This document shows, in pieces, positions 61,262 through 64,000 of a stretch of 64,000 bases of DNA; position 1 is the stretch's first letter; each line of letters opens with the position of its first letter. This DNA comes from Desulforhopalus sp. Lineage in GTDB: Bacteria; Desulfobacterota; Desulfobulbia; Desulfobulbales; Desulfocapsaceae. The stretch covers positions 62,001 through 126,000 of the forward strand of contig JAOTRX010000012.1 of NCBI GenBank assembly GCA_030247675.1, read 5' to 3'. The notes under the pieces were generated by a model. It was given only the letters and a program-made list of their open reading frames with translations, searched no databases and had not been told where the DNA came from. Position numbers and translations under genes: made by a program.

Positions 61262-62527
61262 ATGCAGAGCTTGAAGTTTATCCATACCGCCGATATTCAT
61301 CTCGACAGTCCGCTGCGGGGACTTGAGGCCCATGATGACGCGCCGCTTGCCGAAATTCGCGGGGCGACGCGGCGGGCCTTTGAAGCCCTGATCGATCTGG
61401 CCATAGACGAGGCGGTAGCCTTTATTCTCATTGCCGGCGATCTCTTCGACGGTGACTGGAAGGATTACAACACCGGTCTGTATTTTGCCGGTCGGATGGG
61501 CCGGTTGGCGAAGGCCGGAATCAAGGTTTTTATTATTGCCGGAAACCACGATGCCGCAAGCCAGATCACCAAGACCTTGCCCTGGCCGGAAAATGTCTTC
61601 GTTTTCCAGGCCAGGCAGGCTGATTCAGCAAGGCTTGCTGAGCTTGGCATTGTTATCCACGGTCAGAGTTATGCTACTCGCGCCGTAACCGGCAATTTGG
61701 TCGCTCAATATCCCGAACGGGAACCGGGTGTATTCAATATCGGCCTGTTACACACCTCGCTGACCGGCCGTGAGGGCCATGAGGCCTATGCGCCTTGCAC
61801 GGTTGCCGAATTGCAGGGCAAAGGATACGATTATTGGGCCCTCGGCCATGTCCATCGCCGGGAAATCGTTGCCAGTGAACCATGGATCGTTTTTCCGGGA
61901 AACCTGCAAGGCCGTCATATAAAAGAAGAAGGGTCAAAAGGCGCCACCCTGGTACGTGTTGAAGACGGCCGTGTCGTCGAGGTACAGGAGCGGCCACTGG
62001 ATGTGCTTCGCTGGACGCTGTGCCGGGTGGATCTGTCTGACTGCGACAGTATGGAAGGGGTGTATCTTGCCGTACGGCAGGGCTTCATCCGGGAGCGTGA
62101 CCGGGCCGATGGCCGAGCCCTGGCCCTGCGCCTGGTTCTGACCGGAGATTGCCAGGTTCATGGCCGGCTTCTTGCCAGAACTGCTGAATTGACCGCGGAG
62201 TTTAGGGGGATTGCCGTAGGCCTTGGCGATATCTGGCTGGAGCAGGTACGGTTTGCTACCCGCCGGAAAGCTGAGCTGGCTGAATACCTTGACGGAGATT
62301 CACCGCTTGCAGTTCTTCTTAAAGAGGTTCAGCGGCTCGAACTGGGAGGGGGCTCCCTCCTCAGCATAGTTCCGGAGCTGGCGGTTCTGAAAAGCAAACT
62401 GCCCGCCGAGGTTGGCAGCGACGACGATAGTTTTTTCCAGCCCTCCCAGGAAAAACTTGCCGAATTGACGAACGAAGTCCGAGAGCTGTTGATTGCCAGA
62501 CTCCTCCTGCAGGGTGACGGCTTATGA
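61262..62527 (+). CDS. YhaO-type DNA repair exonuclease
   Basis: Mre11/SbcD-like calcineurin-fold nuclease. 421 residues: FIHTADIHLDSPLRGL (metal motif I), LIAGDLFDGDW, IAGNHDAAS, and LLHTSLTG with ALGHVHRREI. These are the five phosphodiesterase motifs. The C-terminal part (about 320-421) is the capping helical region. The ATGA overlap with the next gene (62524) means a coupled YhaO-YhaN pair, like SbcD-SbcC or Mre11-Rad50. Confidence 0.92.
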   Translation: MQSLKFIHTADIHLDSPLRGLEAHDDAPLAEIRGATRRAFEALIDLAIDEAVAFILIAGDLFDGDWKDYNTGLYFAGRMGRLAKAGIKVFIIAGNHDAASQITKTLPWPENVFVFQARQADSARLAELGIVIHGQSYATRAVTGNLVAQYPEREPGVFNIGLLHTSLTGREGHEAYAPCTVAELQGKGYDYWALGHVHRREIVASEPWIVFPGNLQGRHIKEEGSKGATLVRVEDGRVVEVQERPLDVLRWTLCRVDLSDCDSMEGVYLAVRQGFIRERDRADGRALALRLVLTGDCQVHGRLLARTAELTAEFRGIAVGLGDIWLEQVRFATRRKAELAEYLDGDSPLAVLLKEVQRLELGGGSLLSIVPELAVLKSKLPAEVGSDDDSFFQPSQEKLAELTNEVRELLIARLLLQGDGL

Positions 62528-64000
62528 GAATCACTCGCCTGGATTTGCGAGCAGTCGGCCCATTCACCGGCCGGTGTCTGGAATTTTCCACCGAGGCGCC
62601 TGGCCTGCATCTTGTCTTTGGGCCGAACGAGGCCGGCAAGAGCAGCTCATTGCGGGCCTTAAAGGCCCTGTTGTTCGGTTTTCCGCAGCAGACTCCTGAT
62701 AATTTTCTCCACAGCTACGATCAACTCGTTGTCGCCGGCTGCCTACGCAACAGCACTGGCCAGGAACTGTCTTTTCAAAGACGGAAAAGACGTTTGGGTG
62801 ATCTCCTGGATATGGCAGGAAATCCTCTTGACCCAGCAGGCCTGGCACCTTTTTTACATGGACTTGATGCGTCGTTATTTGCAGGTCTCTACGGAATTGA
62901 CCATGATGCCCTGGTGCGCGGTGGCGAGGAAATACTCGCCCGGAAAGGTGAGGCAGGGCAAACCCTCTTTGCCGCCGGGGCCGGCTTGTCCTCTATTGCT
63001 GAGGTTATTGGCCAACTGGAAAAGGAAGCGGGTGATCTTTTCAAGGCAACAGGACAGCTGCCGGCAATCAATGGCGCAGTGCGGCAGTTCAAGGATCTGC
63101 AGAAAGAGGCCCGAAGCGCTGGTCTCTCGGTCAAGGACTGGAAGGAACATCATAATGCCCTGGAGACGGCCTTAGCGGCGCGCAAGGAGCTGGAAGGGCA
63201 GCGGGATCATAATAGCGCCGAACTCCATCGCCTGGAGCGTTTGCGCCAGGTTGTGGCCGAGTTGGCAGCCCTGCAGGCGAGTGCGGCACACCTGCATGAT
63301 CTTGGGGAGGTGGCGCTCCTGACACCGGACTTCAATGAAAGATATCAGCAGGTAAGCCGGGAACTACGGGAGGGTGAGCAACGCTTGCAGCGTGATTCTG
63401 AACGTTTGGAAAAACTCCTGGAAAGGCGTTCGGCCGTGGCTGTCAACACCCTGCTGCTCCGCCATGCCGGGAAGGTGGATGATTTTCACCAGCGTCTCGG
63501 CGAATACAACAAGGGCCGAAAGGACCGGCCTGAACGAAACGGAATGCGTATCAGCCTGCGCAGCGAGGCGGGCCGTTTGCTGCAGCAGGTCCGTCCGGAT
63601 TTGTCCCTTGAAAAAGTTGAGGTATTGCGGCCGGTGCTTGCCAAAAAGCGGATGGTGCAGGCGCTGGCAGCGCATTATGAGGCCATGCACCAGCAGCTGG
63701 TCGTTGCCGAAAGACAGGGCAGGGTCGCCAATGAGGAATACCGGCAGGTTGAGGCAGGTCTTGCTGCCCTGCCCCAGCCGATCGATACTGGTCTGCTGCT
63801 CCTGGCGATACGGGCCGCCCAGAAGGCCGGCGATCTTGACGGCCAGCTGGCCAAGACCTCGAGCGGTCTTTCTTTGCAGAGGCAGGAGTGCCGTGCCGAT
63901 CTGCAACGGATCGGCCTCTGGAAGGGCGATCTGGCCGGACTCGTCGAACTCGCCTTGCCCCTTCCGGTGACGGTCCAGCGGTTTGAAAAAGACTTTGGCG
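62524..64000 (+). CDS. YhaN-type AAA ATPase (SMC-like), N-terminal part
   Basis: Partner of YhaO. The frame from ATG 62524 is open to the window end (492 codons), so it is truncated by the window and not broken. Walker A FGPNEAGKSSSLRALKALLF (about residues 32-51). From about residue 170 it becomes helical with coiled-coil character (RREL-type heptads: ELREGEQRLQRDSERLEKLL). RecF/SMC-like repair ATPase. The Walker B and second coiled arm lie beyond the window. Confidence 0.88.
   Translation, partial: MRITRLDLRAVGPFTGRCLEFSTEAPGLHLVFGPNEAGKSSSLRALKALLFGFPQQTPDNFLHSYDQLVVAGCLRNSTGQELSFQRRKRRLGDLLDMAGNPLDPAGLAPFLHGLDASLFAGLYGIDHDALVRGGEEILARKGEAGQTLFAAGAGLSSIAEVIGQLEKEAGDLFKATGQLPAINGAVRQFKDLQKEARSAGLSVKDWKEHHNALETALAARKELEGQRDHNSAELHRLERLRQVVAELAALQASAAHLHDLGEVALLTPDFNERYQQVSRELREGEQRLQRDSERLEKLLERRSAVAVNTLLLRHAGKVDDFHQRLGEYNKGRKDRPERNGMRISLRSEAGRLLQQVRPDLSLEKVEVLRPVLAKKRMVQALAAHYEAMHQQLVVAERQGRVANEEYRQVEAGLAALPQPIDTGLLLLAIRAAQKAGDLDGQLAKTSSGLSLQRQECRADLQRIGLWKGDLAGLVELALPLPVTVQRFEKDFG

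Noticed and set aside
62524..64000. Truncated or broken yhaN
   Set aside because: The frame is open to the last base; truncation is the window edge.

Overview
The window is bacterial and gene-dense. It has a separate-subunit complex I operon (nuoA-B-C-D-H), an orphan rplM-rpsI pair, a complete recC-recB-recD operon, an exosortase-type PEP-CTERM protein, a sucrose synthesis operon of the kind known from methylotrophs and marine bacteria, and many small conserved Desulfobacterota-type genes. Together these suggest a Gram-negative member of the Desulfobulbales or a related group (Desulfobacterota). That assignment is my inference from gene content and protein character, not the result of a search.

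Layout. 1-3.3 kb: start of the nuo operon on the minus strand, divergent from a LysR regulator whose intergenic region carries two clean dyads. 4.3-8.2 kb: truA, argC, rpsI, rplM, tRNA-Gly and hisB. 8.3-14.8 kb: a lipoprotein, then a tight ttcA / DUF89 / asnS / ubiE / acyl-CoA synthetase operon. 14.8-17.8 kb: a MOSC protein, a universal stress protein, an acidic unknown protein and a small membrane protein. 17.9-26.3 kb: recCBD. 26.5-30.4 kb: a DUF342/FapA protein, a CBS-domain protein and a dynamin-like GTPase. 30.5-37.9 kb: a minus-strand chromate operon (chrB, small protein, MFS, chrA, rhodanese) that runs on into a 32-codon ORF and a large pyruvate-phosphate-dikinase-like protein with a lectin-like C-terminus. 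38.2-45.3 kb: an erythromycin-esterase-family protein and a convergent five-gene envelope operon (FlgT/LPP20-like, CsgG-PEGA, FecR, OmpA lipoprotein, aspartic protease-PDZ). 45.6-49.2 kb: a KAS III enzyme, an AhpD-like protein, a LysR and a MarR regulator. 49.5-55.4 kb: fructokinase, sucrose-phosphate synthase, sucrose phosphatase and amylosucrase, divergent from marR. 55.4-59.6 kb: small genes, the PEP-CTERM protein with a sigma-54-type promoter, and a gene-poor, lower-GC island. 59.6-64 kb: a pseudouridine synthase, a DUF985 cupin and the repair pair yhaO-yhaN, the last cut by the window edge.

The most interesting points are the five-gene envelope operon, the dikinase-lectin fusion lacking a PEP-binding barrel, a dispersed structured repeat found upstream of three unrelated plus-strand genes, the sigma-54-like element before the PEP-CTERM gene, and dyads overlapping core promoters at the nuo/LysR and marR/sucrose loci.
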